Origin: Paracoccus maritimus
Lineage (GTDB): Bacteria; Pseudomonadota; Alphaproteobacteria; Rhodobacterales; Rhodobacteraceae
Length of the DNA stretch: 64,000 nucleotides
Reading direction: 5' to 3'
Assembly (NCBI RefSeq): GCF_025195095.1
Contig: NZ_JANAVZ010000006.1
Span: 208,832-272,831 of the forward strand
The notes under the pieces are model-generated. The model was given only the letters and a program-made list of their open reading frames with translations. It had not been told where the DNA came from and did not search any database. A program made the position numbers and the translations under genes. Shown piece after piece: positions 50,153 through 59,043 of the stretch. Position 1 is the stretch's first letter; every line of letters starts with the position of its first letter.

Positions 50153-52069
50153 TCAGGCGCGGCGACCGGCCAGATCTTCGACGCCCAACACACTCAGCAC
50201 CTTCGCCTCGATGTGGCACGCGTTCAAAGCCGAATCTTCATACATGGCAAGCGGCGCACCATGTTCGACGAAGCGATCCGGCAGCACCATCGACCTGTAT
50301 TTCAAACCGCTGTCGAACACGCCTTCCTCGGCCAGAAGCTGGGCAACATGGCTGCCAAATCCTCCGACAGCTCCTTCCTCGATCGTGATCAGAGCCTCGT
50401 GTGCACGGGCAAGTTCAAGGATCAGGTCCCTATCCAGAGGCTTGGCGAAACGCGCATCCGCGACGGTCGGACGGATGCCGCGCGCGGTCAACGCCTCGGC
50501 CGCCTCCAAGACCGATGCAAGCCGCGTTCCGAACGACAGCAGAGCCACGCCTTTGCCTTGTCGTACGATGCGACCCTTGCCAAGCGGCAGAACCTCGCCC
50601 CGCTCCGGCAGGTCGATTCCGACGCCCTCACCACGCGGGAAACGGAACGCGATGGGGCCGTCGTCATGGGCGGCGGCGGTCGCGACCATATGCATCAGCT
50701 CGGCCTCATCGGCGGCAGCCATCACGACGAAACCCGGCAGATTCGCGAGGAAGGCAATATCGAACGCGCCTGCGTGTGTCGGTCCGTCCTGTCCCACCAA
50801 ACCGGCGCGGTCTATGGCAAAGCGCACCGGCAATCCCTGCACCGCCACGTCGTGAACAATCTGATCGTAGCCGCGCTGCAGGAATGTCGAATAGATGGTG
50901 CAGAAGGGTTTCAGCCCGCCAGCCGCCAACCCTGCCGAGAACGTTACCGCATGCTGCTCGGCGATCCCCACGTCGAAGCAGCGCCGCGGGAAACGTGTCG
51001 CGAACTGCTTGAGCCCGGTTCCGTCAGGCATCGCGGCAGTGACGCCGACGATGCTGTCATCGCGCGCGGCCTCGTCGATCAGCGCGCCCGCGAATACCGA
51101 GGTATAGCTTGGTGCGTTCGGCTTGGACTTGGTCTGCTTGCCAGTCACAAGATCGAACTTCGCGGTCGCGTGGCCCCGATCGGCGGCATTCTCTGCCGGG
51201 GCATATCCCTTGCCCTTGCGTGTGACCGTGTGAATCAGGACCGGGCCCGATGCCCGCGCCTTGACGGTCCGCAGCAACGGCAGAAGCTGTTCCATGTCGT
51301 GGCCATCGACCGGTCCGATATAGGAAAAGCCAAGCTCTTCGAACAGCGTTCCGCCGACGGCCATTCCCTTCAGCATTTCCTTGGCCCGACGCGCGCCTTC
51401 CTGCAGGGCTTCGGGCAGCATTCCGACCGCGCCTTTCGCCGCTGCCTTCAGTTCCTGGAACGGCCCGCCGGTGTACAGCCTGGTCAGATAGGATGACATG
51501 GCACCGACAGGCGGCGCGATCGACATCTCATTGTCGTTCAGGATCACGATCAGGCGCTTGCCCAGATGGCCCGCATTGTTTAGCGCTTCGTAGGCCATCC
51601 CGGCGCTCATTGCGCCGTCGCCGATGACCGCGATCGCGTCGCCCGGATCGCCACCCAGGTCGCGTGCGACCGCGAACCCCAGCGCGGCGGAAATCGAGGT
51701 CGAGGAATGCCCGGCGCCGAACGGGTCGAACGGGCTTTCGGCGCGCTTGGTGAATCCGGCAAGGCCGCCGCCCATGCGCAAGGTGCGGATCCGGTCGCGC
51801 CGGCCGGTCAGGATCTTGTGCGGATAGCACTGGTGTCCGACATCCCAGATGATCTTGTCCCGAGGCGTGTCGAAGACCGCATGCAGGGCCACGGTCAGTT
51901 CGACAACACCCAGGCCCGCGCCCAGATGTCCGCCGGTTTCGCTGACCGCGCTGATCGTCTCGGCGCGCAGTTCGTCGGCAAGCTGCCGCAGCTCGCGGTC
52001 GGACAGGTTCTTCAGGTCCGCCGGCAGGCTGACCCGATCAAGGACGGGTGTCTTCGGACGTTCGGTCAT
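50153..52069 (-). CDS. dxs: 1-deoxy-D-xylulose-5-phosphate synthase
   Basis: A 638-residue thiamine-diphosphate enzyme that starts the MEP pathway to isoprenoids. [20 protein letters not shown] lies in the first domain, and the cofactor site is [19 protein letters not shown]. The transketolase middle domain has [20 protein letters not shown]. It is full length. It lies 25 bases downstream of ispA, so both early and later isoprenoid steps are in one operon. Confidence 0.97.
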   Translation of the reverse strand: MTERPKTPVLDRVSLPADLKNLSDRELRQLADELRAETISAVSETGGHLGAGLGVVELTVALHAVFDTPRDKIIWDVGHQCYPHKILTGRRDRIRTLRMGGGLAGFTKRAESPFDPFGAGHSSTSISAALGFAVARDLGGDPGDAIAVIGDGAMSAGMAYEALNNAGHLGKRLIVILNDNEMSIAPPVGAMSSYLTRLYTGGPFQELKAAAKGAVGMLPEALQEGARRAKEMLKGMAVGGTLFEELGFSYIGPVDGHDMEQLLPLLRTVKARASGPVLIHTVTRKGKGYAPAENAADRGHATAKFDLVTGKQTKSKPNAPSYTSVFAGALIDEAARDDSIVGVTAAMPDGTGLKQFATRFPRRCFDVGIAEQHAVTFSAGLAAGGLKPFCTIYSTFLQRGYDQIVHDVAVQGLPVRFAIDRAGLVGQDGPTHAGAFDIAFLANLPGFVVMAAADEAELMHMVATAAAHDDGPIAFRFPRGEGVGIDLPERGEVLPLGKGRIVRQGKGVALLSFGTRLASVLEAAEALTARGIRPTVADARFAKPLDRDLILELARAHEALITIEEGAVGGFGSHVAQLLAEEGVFDSGLKYRSMVLPDRFVEHGAPLAMYEDSALNACHIEAKVLSVLGVEDLAGRRA

Positions 52070-52094
52070 GGCTGGCCCTCCGGGCGGGCGTCAT

Positions 52095-52958
52095 TCAGGT
52101 GTCGCGTTCGATAACGAAACGCGCGAGCTCTCGCAAGTTTCCCGCAGCCTCGCCGTAGGTTTCCAGCGCCGCTTCGGCATCCTGTACCAGCCGACGGGCT
52201 TCACCCCTGGCGCCATCCAGCCCCATGATCGACACGAAAGTGGCCTTTCCGGCCGCATCATCCTTGCCGACTCGCTTGCCGGTCACGTTCTCGTCACCGA
52301 TGACATCAAGGATGTCGTCCATGATCTGAAAGGCCGATCCAAGCTTTGCGGCATAGCGGTCCAGATGCTCGGGGTCGTCGCCCGCGATCAGCGGACCGGC
52401 CGTCGCGGCAAAGCGGATCAGCGCGCCGGTCTTTGCACCCTGCAAGCGCTTGATCGCCTTCATGTCCAGCGGTTCGATCGAGGTTTCGGCCGCGATGTCC
52501 AGCGCCTGCCCCCAGACCATTCCGCCTGCGCCGACCGCATCCGCGAACGCGCGGATCAATCGAATGCGCGCCTCTGCGTCGCCGACGGCATCATCGGCCA
52601 GCAGCCGAAAGGCCAGCGTCTGCAGCGCGTCGCCGGCCAGAATCGCGGTCGCCTCGGACCATTGCACGTGGCAGGTGGGCATCCCCCGCCGCAGATCGTC
52701 ATCATCCATCGACGGCAGATCGTCATGAACAAGGCTGTAGGCGTGCAGAGCCTCGACCGCAGCTGCGACCGGCAATGCGGCGTCATCGGAGACACCGTGC
52801 AGTCGCGCCGATTCCATCACAAGGAACGCCCGGATCCGCTTGCCGCCGACAGTGGCATAAGCCATCGCGTCGGCCAATTCGCCCGACGGCAGCAAGGCAA
52901 TCGCCGAGTCCAGCGCGCCCTGAACCTGCGCCTTCACCTCGTCCATACGGGTCTGCAT
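52095..52958 (-). CDS. ispA: Farnesyl/geranyl diphosphate synthase
   Basis: A 287-residue prenyl transferase. The first Asp-rich motif is HDDLPSMDDDDLRRG and the second is AFQIMDDILDVIGD. GGKRIRAFLV and GQALDIAAE fit the FPP synthase class, and the residues before the first motif (HAYSLVHDD) suggest a short-chain product. The ATG overlaps the xseB stop (TGATG). Product length, C10, C15 or C20, cannot be set from sequence alone. Confidence 0.93.
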   Translation of the reverse strand: MQTRMDEVKAQVQGALDSAIALLPSGELADAMAYATVGGKRIRAFLVMESARLHGVSDDAALPVAAAVEALHAYSLVHDDLPSMDDDDLRRGMPTCHVQWSEATAILAGDALQTLAFRLLADDAVGDAEARIRLIRAFADAVGAGGMVWGQALDIAAETSIEPLDMKAIKRLQGAKTGALIRFAATAGPLIAGDDPEHLDRYAAKLGSAFQIMDDILDVIGDENVTGKRVGKDDAAGKATFVSIMGLDGARGEARRLVQDAEAALETYGEAAGNLRELARFVIERDT

Positions 52959-53194
52959 CACAAGCCCTCGGCCGGTTCCGATCCGGTCGGCTGACCGCTG
53001 GCGGACAAGGTGATCTTCTCGACACGCTCCTGGGCCTCGCGCAGGCGCTTTTCGCAATGCGCGCGCAGTTTCGCGCCGCGCTCGTACAGCGCGATGGATT
53101 CCTCCAGCGTCGCCTCGCCGGTTTCCAGCTTGCCAACGGTCGTTTCCAGTTCGCGCATGGCGTCCTCGAAAGACAGTTTCTCGATCTCGCTCAT
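52958..53194 (-). CDS. xseB: Exodeoxyribonuclease VII small subunit
   Basis: A 78-residue helical subunit of exonuclease VII. The family pattern is clear in LSFEDAMRELETTVGKLETG followed by LEESIALYERGAKLRAHCEK. It lies between the histone-deacetylase-like gene and ispA, a common order in this group. xseA is not in the window. Confidence 0.95.
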   Translation of the reverse strand: MSEIEKLSFEDAMRELETTVGKLETGEATLEESIALYERGAKLRAHCEKRLREAQERVEKITLSASGQPTGSEPAEGL

Positions 53195-54111
53195 TTTCCG
53201 GCCTCCATCAGCACCTCGACATGGGCACGGACCGACCGTCCCAAGGCGGCCAGATCATAGCCACCTTCCAGGCAGGATACCACCGGCGCACCGCACCATC
53301 CCGCCACGTCGCATATCATCCGGGTGATCGCGACGAAATCGTCTTCAATCCAGTTCAACTGCGCCAGCGGATCGTCGCGATGGGCATCGAAGCCGGCGGA
53401 CAGCAAGACCAGCTGAGGCGAAAATTCTCGGCACCGGTCAAGGATCCCTTTCCATGCCTGTCGTGCCTCGTCGCCCCCCGAACCGGCAGTCATAGGCACA
53501 TTCAGGATCTGATCATGCGCGCCCTGCTCGGCCGCAGAGCCTGTCCCGGGGAACAATGGCATCTGGTGGCTGGACGCGAAGAAGGCCCGCTTTTCGTTCC
53601 ACAGCAAATCCTGCGTGCCGTTCCCGTGATGCACGTCAAAATCCAGAACCGCGACCCGGTCCAGCCCGTGATGCTCCATCGCCCGAGTTGCAGCGATGGC
53701 GACCGTGCCGAAGAAGCAGAAACCCATCGGCGTCTCGCGTTCGGCGTGATGACCCGGCGGGCGCATCGCGACAAAGGCGCTGTCGGCCTCGGACGCCAGA
53801 ACGGCGTCAACCGCGGCGCAGGCGCCGCCGACGGCACGCGATGCCGCCTGAAGGCTGCCCGGAGACATGCTGGTATCGGCGTCCAGCATCCGGAACCCGT
53901 CCTCTGGCCGTGCCGCGCGCAGCCGGTCCAGATACGAGCCGGGATGACAGCGCAGGATGTCCTGATCGTCGGCCAGCGGGGCGTCTCGCGCCACAAGGTC
54001 TAGCCCCGCCAGCGCAGACATGACGGCACCGTATCGGGCGACCTGTTCGGGATGGCCCGGCGGCATCAGATGTGCCTCGGCGTCGGAATGCGAAAACAGC
54101 AGGGTCGTCAT
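53191..54111 (-). CDS. Histone deacetylase family protein (acetylpolyamine deacetylase-like)
   Basis: A 306-residue zinc hydrolase of the arginase/deacetylase fold. The active site is intact: RPPGHHAERETPMGFCFF has the two histidines, and VLDFDVHHGNGTQ and LSAGFDAHRDDPLA carry the metal ligands. LEGGYDL closes the domain. Bacterial members act on acetylpolyamines or acetyl-lysine proteins; the substrate here is unknown. It overlaps xseB by four bases. Confidence 0.92.
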   Translation of the reverse strand: MTTLLFSHSDAEAHLMPPGHPEQVARYGAVMSALAGLDLVARDAPLADDQDILRCHPGSYLDRLRAARPEDGFRMLDADTSMSPGSLQAASRAVGGACAAVDAVLASEADSAFVAMRPPGHHAERETPMGFCFFGTVAIAATRAMEHHGLDRVAVLDFDVHHGNGTQDLLWNEKRAFFASSHQMPLFPGTGSAAEQGAHDQILNVPMTAGSGGDEARQAWKGILDRCREFSPQLVLLSAGFDAHRDDPLAQLNWIEDDFVAITRMICDVAGWCGAPVVSCLEGGYDLAALGRSVRAHVEVLMEAGK

Positions 54112-54187
54112 TCGGCTCTCCTCCCAGAATGCCTGCGTTGCACTGTCGCCAGATTATCCGCGTGTGCAAGGTCAACCAGTTCGGGTG

Positions 54188-55441
54188 TCAGGCAACAAGC
54201 CGCCGCCCATCGTGCCCCACGATGCAGGTCTCGATCAGCGTTCCTTCCTGCTGATCCTCGGCAAAGCTCACCTCGGTGAACTGTTCGGTACGGCCAAGGC
54301 GCGGCCCTTCGGTCAGCACCCGATGCCTATGCCCGACCTGCGCCTCGAGGTGGCGGCGAAGCGCCGCATCACCCGCCTCGCGCAGGCGTGCCGCGCGATC
54401 ACGGATCGCTGGCCCCTTCACGGCGGGCATCCGCGCCGCCGGTGTGCCGTTGCGCGCCGAATAGGGAAAGACATGCAAGAAGGTCAGGCCGCAATCCTCG
54501 ACCAGTTTCAGGCTGTTGGCGAACATCGCCTCGGTTTCGGTCGGAAAGCCTGCGATGATGTCGGCACCGAAGACGATCTCGGGCCGCAACCTGCGCGCGT
54601 CCTCGCAGAACCGGATGGCGTCGTCGCGCAGATGGCGCCGCTTCATCCGCTTCAGGATCATGTCGTCACCAGCCTGCAAAGACAGGTGCAGATGCGGCAT
54701 CAGGCGCGGTTCCGAGGCGATGGCCAGCATCAGGTTTTCGTCCGCCTCGATGGAATCGATGCTGCTGATGCGCAGGCGCGGCAGATCCGGCACAAGGCGC
54801 AGGATCCGCATCACCAGATCGCCAAGGCGCGGCGTGGCAGGCAGATCCGCCCCCCAGCTGGTCAGATCGACGCCGGTCAGCACCACTTCGTTGAAGCCGC
54901 GCCCGACCAGCCGCTTGATCTGTTCAACCACGACCCCGGCGGGGACCGAACGCGAATTTCCGCGACCATAGGGAATGATGCAGAAGGTGCAGCGGTGATC
55001 GCAGCCGTTCTGGACCTGCACATACGCGCGATGGCGACCGAACCCGTCGATCAGATGGCCCGCGGTTTCCTTGACCGACATGATGTCGTCCACCCGGATC
55101 TTTTCGGTGTCACCGATCAGGTCCGGCGCGCGCATGGCGTTCCAGGTATCGGGCTGCATCTTCTCGTGATTGCCGATGACCTTGGTCACCTCGGGCATCG
55201 CCGCGAAGGTCTCGGGTTCGGTCTGCGCCGCGCAGCCGGTGACGATGACAGGTGCGCCCGGATTTTCGCGTGCAAGCCTGCGGATTTCCTGCCGCGCCTT
55301 GCGCACCGCCTCGGCCGTCACCGCGCAGGTGTTGACCACAACCGCACCGGTCAGACCGGCTGCGTCCGCCATCTCGCGCATTGCCTCGGTCTCATAGGCA
55401 TTCAGCCTGCAGCCAAGTGTCGAAAATACGGGCGCACTCAT
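54188..55441 (-). CDS. mtaB: tRNA N6-threonylcarbamoyladenosine methylthiotransferase MtaB
   Basis: A 417-residue radical-SAM enzyme that adds a methylthio group to t6A37 of tRNA. The N-terminal cluster cysteines are in TLGCRLNAYE, VVNTCAVTAEA and VTGCAAQTEPE. The radical-SAM motif is NGCDHRCTFCIIPYGRG, and a C-terminal TRAM-like part follows. The ATG at 55441 overlaps the dapF stop. The frame is open upstream, but that part belongs to dapF DNA. Confidence 0.94.
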   Translation of the reverse strand: MSAPVFSTLGCRLNAYETEAMREMADAAGLTGAVVVNTCAVTAEAVRKARQEIRRLARENPGAPVIVTGCAAQTEPETFAAMPEVTKVIGNHEKMQPDTWNAMRAPDLIGDTEKIRVDDIMSVKETAGHLIDGFGRHRAYVQVQNGCDHRCTFCIIPYGRGNSRSVPAGVVVEQIKRLVGRGFNEVVLTGVDLTSWGADLPATPRLGDLVMRILRLVPDLPRLRISSIDSIEADENLMLAIASEPRLMPHLHLSLQAGDDMILKRMKRRHLRDDAIRFCEDARRLRPEIVFGADIIAGFPTETEAMFANSLKLVEDCGLTFLHVFPYSARNGTPAARMPAVKGPAIRDRAARLREAGDAALRRHLEAQVGHRHRVLTEGPRLGRTEQFTEVSFAEDQQEGTLIETCIVGHDGRRLVA

Positions 55442-56268
55442 GCCGACAGCCACTGAGGCGTCAGCACGCCCGAAAAGACATGTGCCGTCGGACCCTGCAT
55501 CCAAACGCCGTCCTCGCGCCAGTCTATCATCAGCACGCCGCCTGGCACGTTGACCTTGACGCGACGTCCGGTCAGGCCGCGCCGCGCCGCCGCAACGGCT
55601 GCCGCGCAGGAACACGACCCCGAGGCCAGCGTCGGCCCGGTTCCCCGTTCCCATATGCGCAGCACGATCTCGTCCTGAGCGATCACCTGCACGATCTCGA
55701 CATTGGTGCGCTGCGGATAGAGGGGATGATGTTCGTGTTCGGCGCCGAAGCGTTCCAGATCGACGCTTGCAGCATCCTCGACGAAGAAGGTGATGTGAGG
55801 ATTGCCCATGCCGGTGGCGACCGGATCACCGGGCAGTGGCAGGTGATCTATGTCGACGGGCTGCGCCAGCGGGATCGCCTGCCAGTCCAGAACCGGATAC
55901 CCCATGTTCACCCGTGTCAGCCCGTTCCCGGCATCCTCGGCGATCAGGATGGCATGATCCGTTCTCAGGCTCAGCCGGTCTGTGCCGGTTTCGTCCATGA
56001 CGAATCGCGCAATGCAGCGCGTCGCGTTCCCGCAGGCAGAGCTGAGCGAACCGTCGGCATTCCAGAATCTCAACCTCAGATCGGCCTGATCATCGGTGCC
56101 GAGTGCGGCGAACTGATCGAAACCGACCCCGCGATGTCGGTCCGCAAGTCGCGCAATCACCTCTGGCGCAGGGACTTCGCCACCTGCGCGCAAATCGATC
56201 ACCACAAAGTCGTTGCCCAGCCCATGCATCTTCATGAAGGGCATTCCGGCGGGGAAGAAATCACTCAT
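55438..56268 (-). CDS. dapF: Diaminopimelate epimerase
   Basis: A 276-residue enzyme converting LL- to meso-diaminopimelate for lysine and peptidoglycan. FMKMHGLGNDFVVIDLR opens the protein, and SSACGNATRCIARFV carries the first catalytic cysteine (Cys79). The second site, usually ACGTG or ACGSG, reads LASGSCSCA, so the catalytic position is Ser216 with cysteines at 219 and 221. Otherwise the fold and length are normal, including MGNPHITFFVED and WERGTGPTLA. It is the first gene of dapF-mtaB and divergent from tRNA-Lys. Confidence 0.92.
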   Translation of the reverse strand: MSDFFPAGMPFMKMHGLGNDFVVIDLRAGGEVPAPEVIARLADRHRGVGFDQFAALGTDDQADLRLRFWNADGSLSSACGNATRCIARFVMDETGTDRLSLRTDHAILIAEDAGNGLTRVNMGYPVLDWQAIPLAQPVDIDHLPLPGDPVATGMGNPHITFFVEDAASVDLERFGAEHEHHPLYPQRTNVEIVQVIAQDEIVLRIWERGTGPTLASGSCSCAAAVAAARRGLTGRRVKVNVPGGVLMIDWREDGVWMQGPTAHVFSGVLTPQWLSA

Positions 56269-56323
56269 CGTCGCGCATATAGGCCTCTTTCAAGATTTCC
56301 GCCAGTGGTCGCGACTTTTCCGC

Positions 56324-56352
56324 TTGACGCCCCAAGTCGCCGCACCTAGTAA
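56324..56352 (+). promoter_or_regulatory. Promoter of the tRNA-Lys transcript
   Basis: TTGACG (56324-56329) and TAGTAA (56347-56352) with an exact 17-base spacing make the best sigma-70 promoter in the window. It points to tRNA-Lys but lies about 150 bases before it, implying a long 5' leader or a small RNA in between. Confidence 0.65.
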
Positions 56353-56467
56353 GCGCTCCGTGTCCGGTCTGTAGCGTGTTTGCTGGAGCAGCTAGCCAGC
56401 AGGAAACGGATCAAGACACGATAACTGGTTGGTCTTTTGGAAGTAATCAGTTTAGGACAAGAAGCTA

Positions 56468-56488
56468 GGACGACCGTTAAGGTTGTCC
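56468..56488 (+). other. Hairpin just upstream of tRNA-Lys
   Basis: GGACGACC-GTTAA-GGTTGTCC is an 8-base stem (one G-T pair) with a 5-base loop, ending 12 bases before the mature tRNA. It may guide 5' processing of the tRNA precursor or end a short leader RNA. The function is inferred. Confidence 0.45.
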
Positions 56489-56500
56489 GGCACAGAGGAT

Positions 56501-56576
56501 GGGCCGTTAGCTCAGTTGGTAGAGCAACTGACTTTTAATCAGTGGGTCGCAGGTTCGAATCCTGCACGGCTCACCA
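56501..56576 (+). tRNA. tRNA-Lys (anticodon TTT)
   Basis: A complete 76-base cloverleaf with an encoded CCA end. The acceptor stem is GGGCCGT / ACGGCTC (one G-T pair). The D-arm is AGCTCAGTTGGTAGAGC, and the anticodon stem is ACTGA / TCAGT around the loop CTTTTAA. The T-arm carries GGTTCGAATCC. The anticodon TTT reads lysine codons. tRNA genes are common integration sites, and an integrase-bearing region lies to its right. I found no second copy of the tRNA 3' end in the window. Confidence 0.97.
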
Positions 56577-56622
56577 TCTTCCCTAGTGAAATCAACGCAT
56601 TAGCGAATTCCGTTATCCGCAT

Positions 56623-56658
56623 GCGTCCGACGGTCCGAGAGCGTCCGCGTCGGACGCT
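56623..56658. repeat. Nested inverted repeats downstream of tRNA-Lys
   Basis: GCGTCCGAC (56623-56631) pairs perfectly with GTCGGACGC (56649-56657). A second arm AGCGTCCG (56640-56647) pairs with CGGACGCT (56651-56658) around a 3-base loop. The two hairpins share the same right arm and exclude each other. The spot, 47 bases past the tRNA, would suit recombinase or directionality-factor arm sites, or simply transcript folding. Confidence 0.55.
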
Positions 56659-56664
56659 GCTGGT

Positions 56665-56687
56665 GCCCTGCATTTCAGGGCCGTTTT
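56665..56687 (+). terminator. Intrinsic terminator of tRNA-Lys
   Basis: GCCCTG-CATTT-CAGGGC followed by CGTTTT is a short stem-loop with a T-run, about 90 bases past the tRNA. It should end the tRNA-Lys transcript before the convergent phage-type gene. Confidence 0.65.
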
Positions 56688-56745
56688 AAGCGCAGATTAT
56701 CGGGCACCGGGACGCTAGCGACAGCGACGCTGTGGATGAGGCAGC

Positions 56746-58103
56746 CTATCCGCCCCACGCCGACCAAGCCGGATCCAGACCGTCAATCCAGGCATTCAGA
56801 TCGACATACTCCTGATCTGTCGGAATGTTCTCCGACGCCCATGCGGCATGGATCGGATAGGCAGCCTGCGCCGGGATCGTGAAGGACGAACAGGCCGACC
56901 GCGCGGGATTGCTGCCACCGCCATACCGTTGGAACTGGACCTTGGCGGCTTGCGGGTCGCTGACCGCCAGATCGACCAGGCGGAAAAGCATGGCATCGTC
57001 CACCCATATCTCGACCAGCCAATCACCCGAAGTCGGGGCGTTGAACATAGCAAAGCCCTGATCGACCCCGGCCGCATCCCATACCTGCCCCCACACGACT
57101 GGCGTCGCGCCGCCGTCATGCCAGCTTGGGCGCGCCATTTTAAGGACCATATGATCGTCGTCGGCACCGAACATGTGGACCAGATCGGTTTCGCTTCGCG
57201 TGACAGCATCCAGGGATGCTTGCCGCCGTTGTCATCCAAGTGGCCAGGCGACGTATTATCGTCCGCGTGCATGTCACGGTGCGACGTCAGCCCTGCAGGC
57301 AGGTTGCCCGCCAGATCGTCGTCATACCAGCGCGCCACGGCAAGGTGGGCGGGCACAATCCAAAGATCATCGGAAAGGCCGTTCGCGGCCAACTCTGCCC
57401 GCAGCCAGTCGCGGCGGTAGCGATGGGCCAGGTCGTATCCGTCGAACCGGGTCCGCCATTCAGCGTCCCGCGCCGGGATGCTCGCATTCCCGCCGCCCTC
57501 CTCGATCATCGGCGGCCATGCGCCGACCAGGTAAGGCGCCACGCCTGCAGCCACGGCCCGAGCGAAATGGCCGTATTCGAACGACAGGTCGCGCGCGAGC
57601 GTCCGCTTGTGGCAATCGCCAGCCCAGTAATAGGGCTGCGCCATCTTGCCTGTGTCCGCCATCTGCCAGTCCTCACCGATCGGTTCTTCGCCTTCCCAAA
57701 GAACGAAAGCCCTACCCGTGAACAGCGCCATGTCGTTGACCGGATCGCAGTATTCCGCCCACTCACCCTGCCACCGCTCCTGCAGGAACCTGCTGCTGTT
57801 TTGAATGCCGATCTCCCACGCCGCGCCAATGCCGGGAAGGATCGCGCTTTGCGCGGCAGACGAGATCGGGCCCGAATAATCGCCGCGCGTGGAGGACAGA
57901 ATTGTATGCGCCGTCTCACCGCCCTGCAGGCCGTCAGCGCCGCCCCACCAGATGCCTGCGGTAGCGGCCGTTTCGCTGTTGCCGGCGAGCACCATCGGGG
58001 TGTCGGTGCCGACGCCCTCGTTCTGGACCGCAGACCCGCCAGTGTTTCCATTGAACAGCGACATCGGCCGACCGTTGCGGATCGGATCACGGAAGTAGAT
58101 CAT
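56746..58103 (-). pseudogene. Phage-type protein with a one-base frameshift
   Basis: Two overlapping frames make one protein of about 451 residues. The first runs from 58103 and stays sensible to residue ~298 (GHLDDNGGKHPW). The second continues as DAVTRSETDLVHMFGADDDH to the end at 56746 (WIDGLDPAWSAWGG). Near 57210 the sequence CCCTGGATG lacks one G for an unbroken reading. It may be a real mutation or a sequencing error in a G-run. The protein starts one base into the stop of the small phage-type gene upstream. I do not recognise a precise function; glycine-rich, Trp-rich character suggests a virion or tail-associated protein. Confidence 0.6.
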
Positions 58104-58339
58104 CAGAGCCCCCGGATCACAGCCACCCGGCTGATCGTGCCAGTGAGCGTGGCCGCGAAGATCTCGGTCGCGTCGGTGACCTGGAAGCCTTCACCAGGTG
58201 CGAGCTGGATCGCGTCGCCTTCATCCGCAGGACTGGACGGGCATACATAGATGGCGTTGTGGCCGTGGTTCTGAACAACGTCGCCGGCGGCGACAGCGAT
58301 CGACGCGGACCAGGTCCGCGATACGGGATATGCAGGCAT
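58103..58339 (-). CDS. Small phage-type structural protein, unknown
   Basis: A 78-residue beta-rich protein (SRTWSASIAVAAGDVVQNHG at the start, ISRVAVIRGL at the end) with no signal or membrane helix. It resembles small decoration or fibre-associated proteins found near tail genes of temperate phages, but I cannot name a family. It overlaps the next gene by one base, so the two are co-translated. Confidence 0.6.
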   Translation of the reverse strand: MPAYPVSRTWSASIAVAAGDVVQNHGHNAIYVCPSSPADEGDAIQLAPGEGFQVTDATEIFAATLTGTISRVAVIRGL

Positions 58340-58548
58340 GGCTTGCCCCTCTGAAAAACTGACGATGTGTTGTGAGTTTTCGGAGGGGTTGCCCGGCGCC
58401 CGGACCCGCCCTGGCTGATGACGGGGGCCTGCCCGGCAGTCTTTCCCGCGGTCGTCCGGACCCGGCCAGCCGGGTTGCCCTTCGGGGTCAGATAGCCACA
58501 GGTCCTGCCTTCAAGCTAGAGTAAAGATCGTGAAAGACCTTGATGAGG
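58340..58548. other. GC-rich spacer between phage-type genes and the STAS/ATPase operon
   Basis: About 209 bases with no supported gene. The middle (58380-58490) is made of repeated GCCCGG/CCGGGC-type words able to form several hairpins. It marks an abrupt change from the high-GC phage-type genes to the lower-GC operon, so it could be a transcription end or a junction between modules. Confidence 0.5.
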
Positions 58549-59043
58549 CTATCGAAGAGTTGACCTAACTTTTTCCTGACATTCACGAAGGAGGCGCTTT
58601 GCTGGCGGTAGCGGATTGTAGACTGTCGAGCGAGAACCACGCAAAAAGTGGATGAGCGAGGCACACTCGCGTGAAATCTCGATCGCTGTCTCAGGCGAAC
58701 GCTTGCGATTTCGTGTTTCAAATTCACCGCCGGTCACCAAACCGACCAATATCGTGATAGACTGCCGATACTCATCTATATCGTCAGCATCGATCCAACG
58801 ATCGGCGACCTCCTCGAAAGCCGTTACTGCAGCGAGCGCCACCTGAACCTTTGCGGCATCAACCATCTCGTCCTGAGAACCTTCTGCCGGCTCAGCCAAC
58901 CAATATTCGGTTGACTGCTGCCGGAGCGTCGCAATGTCTGATATATGATCAGTTATCGCAGCTTCACTTGCGCGCCGATTTCCCAGAAGGAACTGCGTCA
59001 ACAGCCCCAACAAAAAACCGAAGATAAGAGTGGCGAATGTCAC
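58549..59043 (-). CDS. Single-pass membrane protein, last gene of STAS/ATPase operon
   Basis: A 164-residue protein: one N-terminal membrane helix (FATLIFGFLLGLLTQFLLG), then a soluble helical domain of about 140 residues with many Glu/Asp/Arg and the segment SRECASLIHFLRGSRSTVYN. Its ATG overlaps the stop of the STAS-like gene (ATGA). Lower G+C than the chromosome. No domain recognised. As the membrane member of a switch-like operon it may be the output or anchor of the module; that is inference. Confidence 0.65.
   Translation of the reverse strand: MTFATLIFGFLLGLLTQFLLGNRRASEAAITDHISDIATLRQQSTEYWLAEPAEGSQDEMVDAAKVQVALAAVTAFEEVADRWIDADDIDEYRQSITILVGLVTGGEFETRNRKRSPETAIEISRECASLIHFLRGSRSTVYNPLPPAKRLLRECQEKVRSTLR

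Noticed and set aside
55438..56268. dapF as a pseudogene because of the Cys-to-Ser change
   Set aside because: The frame is intact, the length is normal, all other motifs are kept, and it is first in an operon with overlap to mtaB. A lineage-specific active-site variant is more likely.
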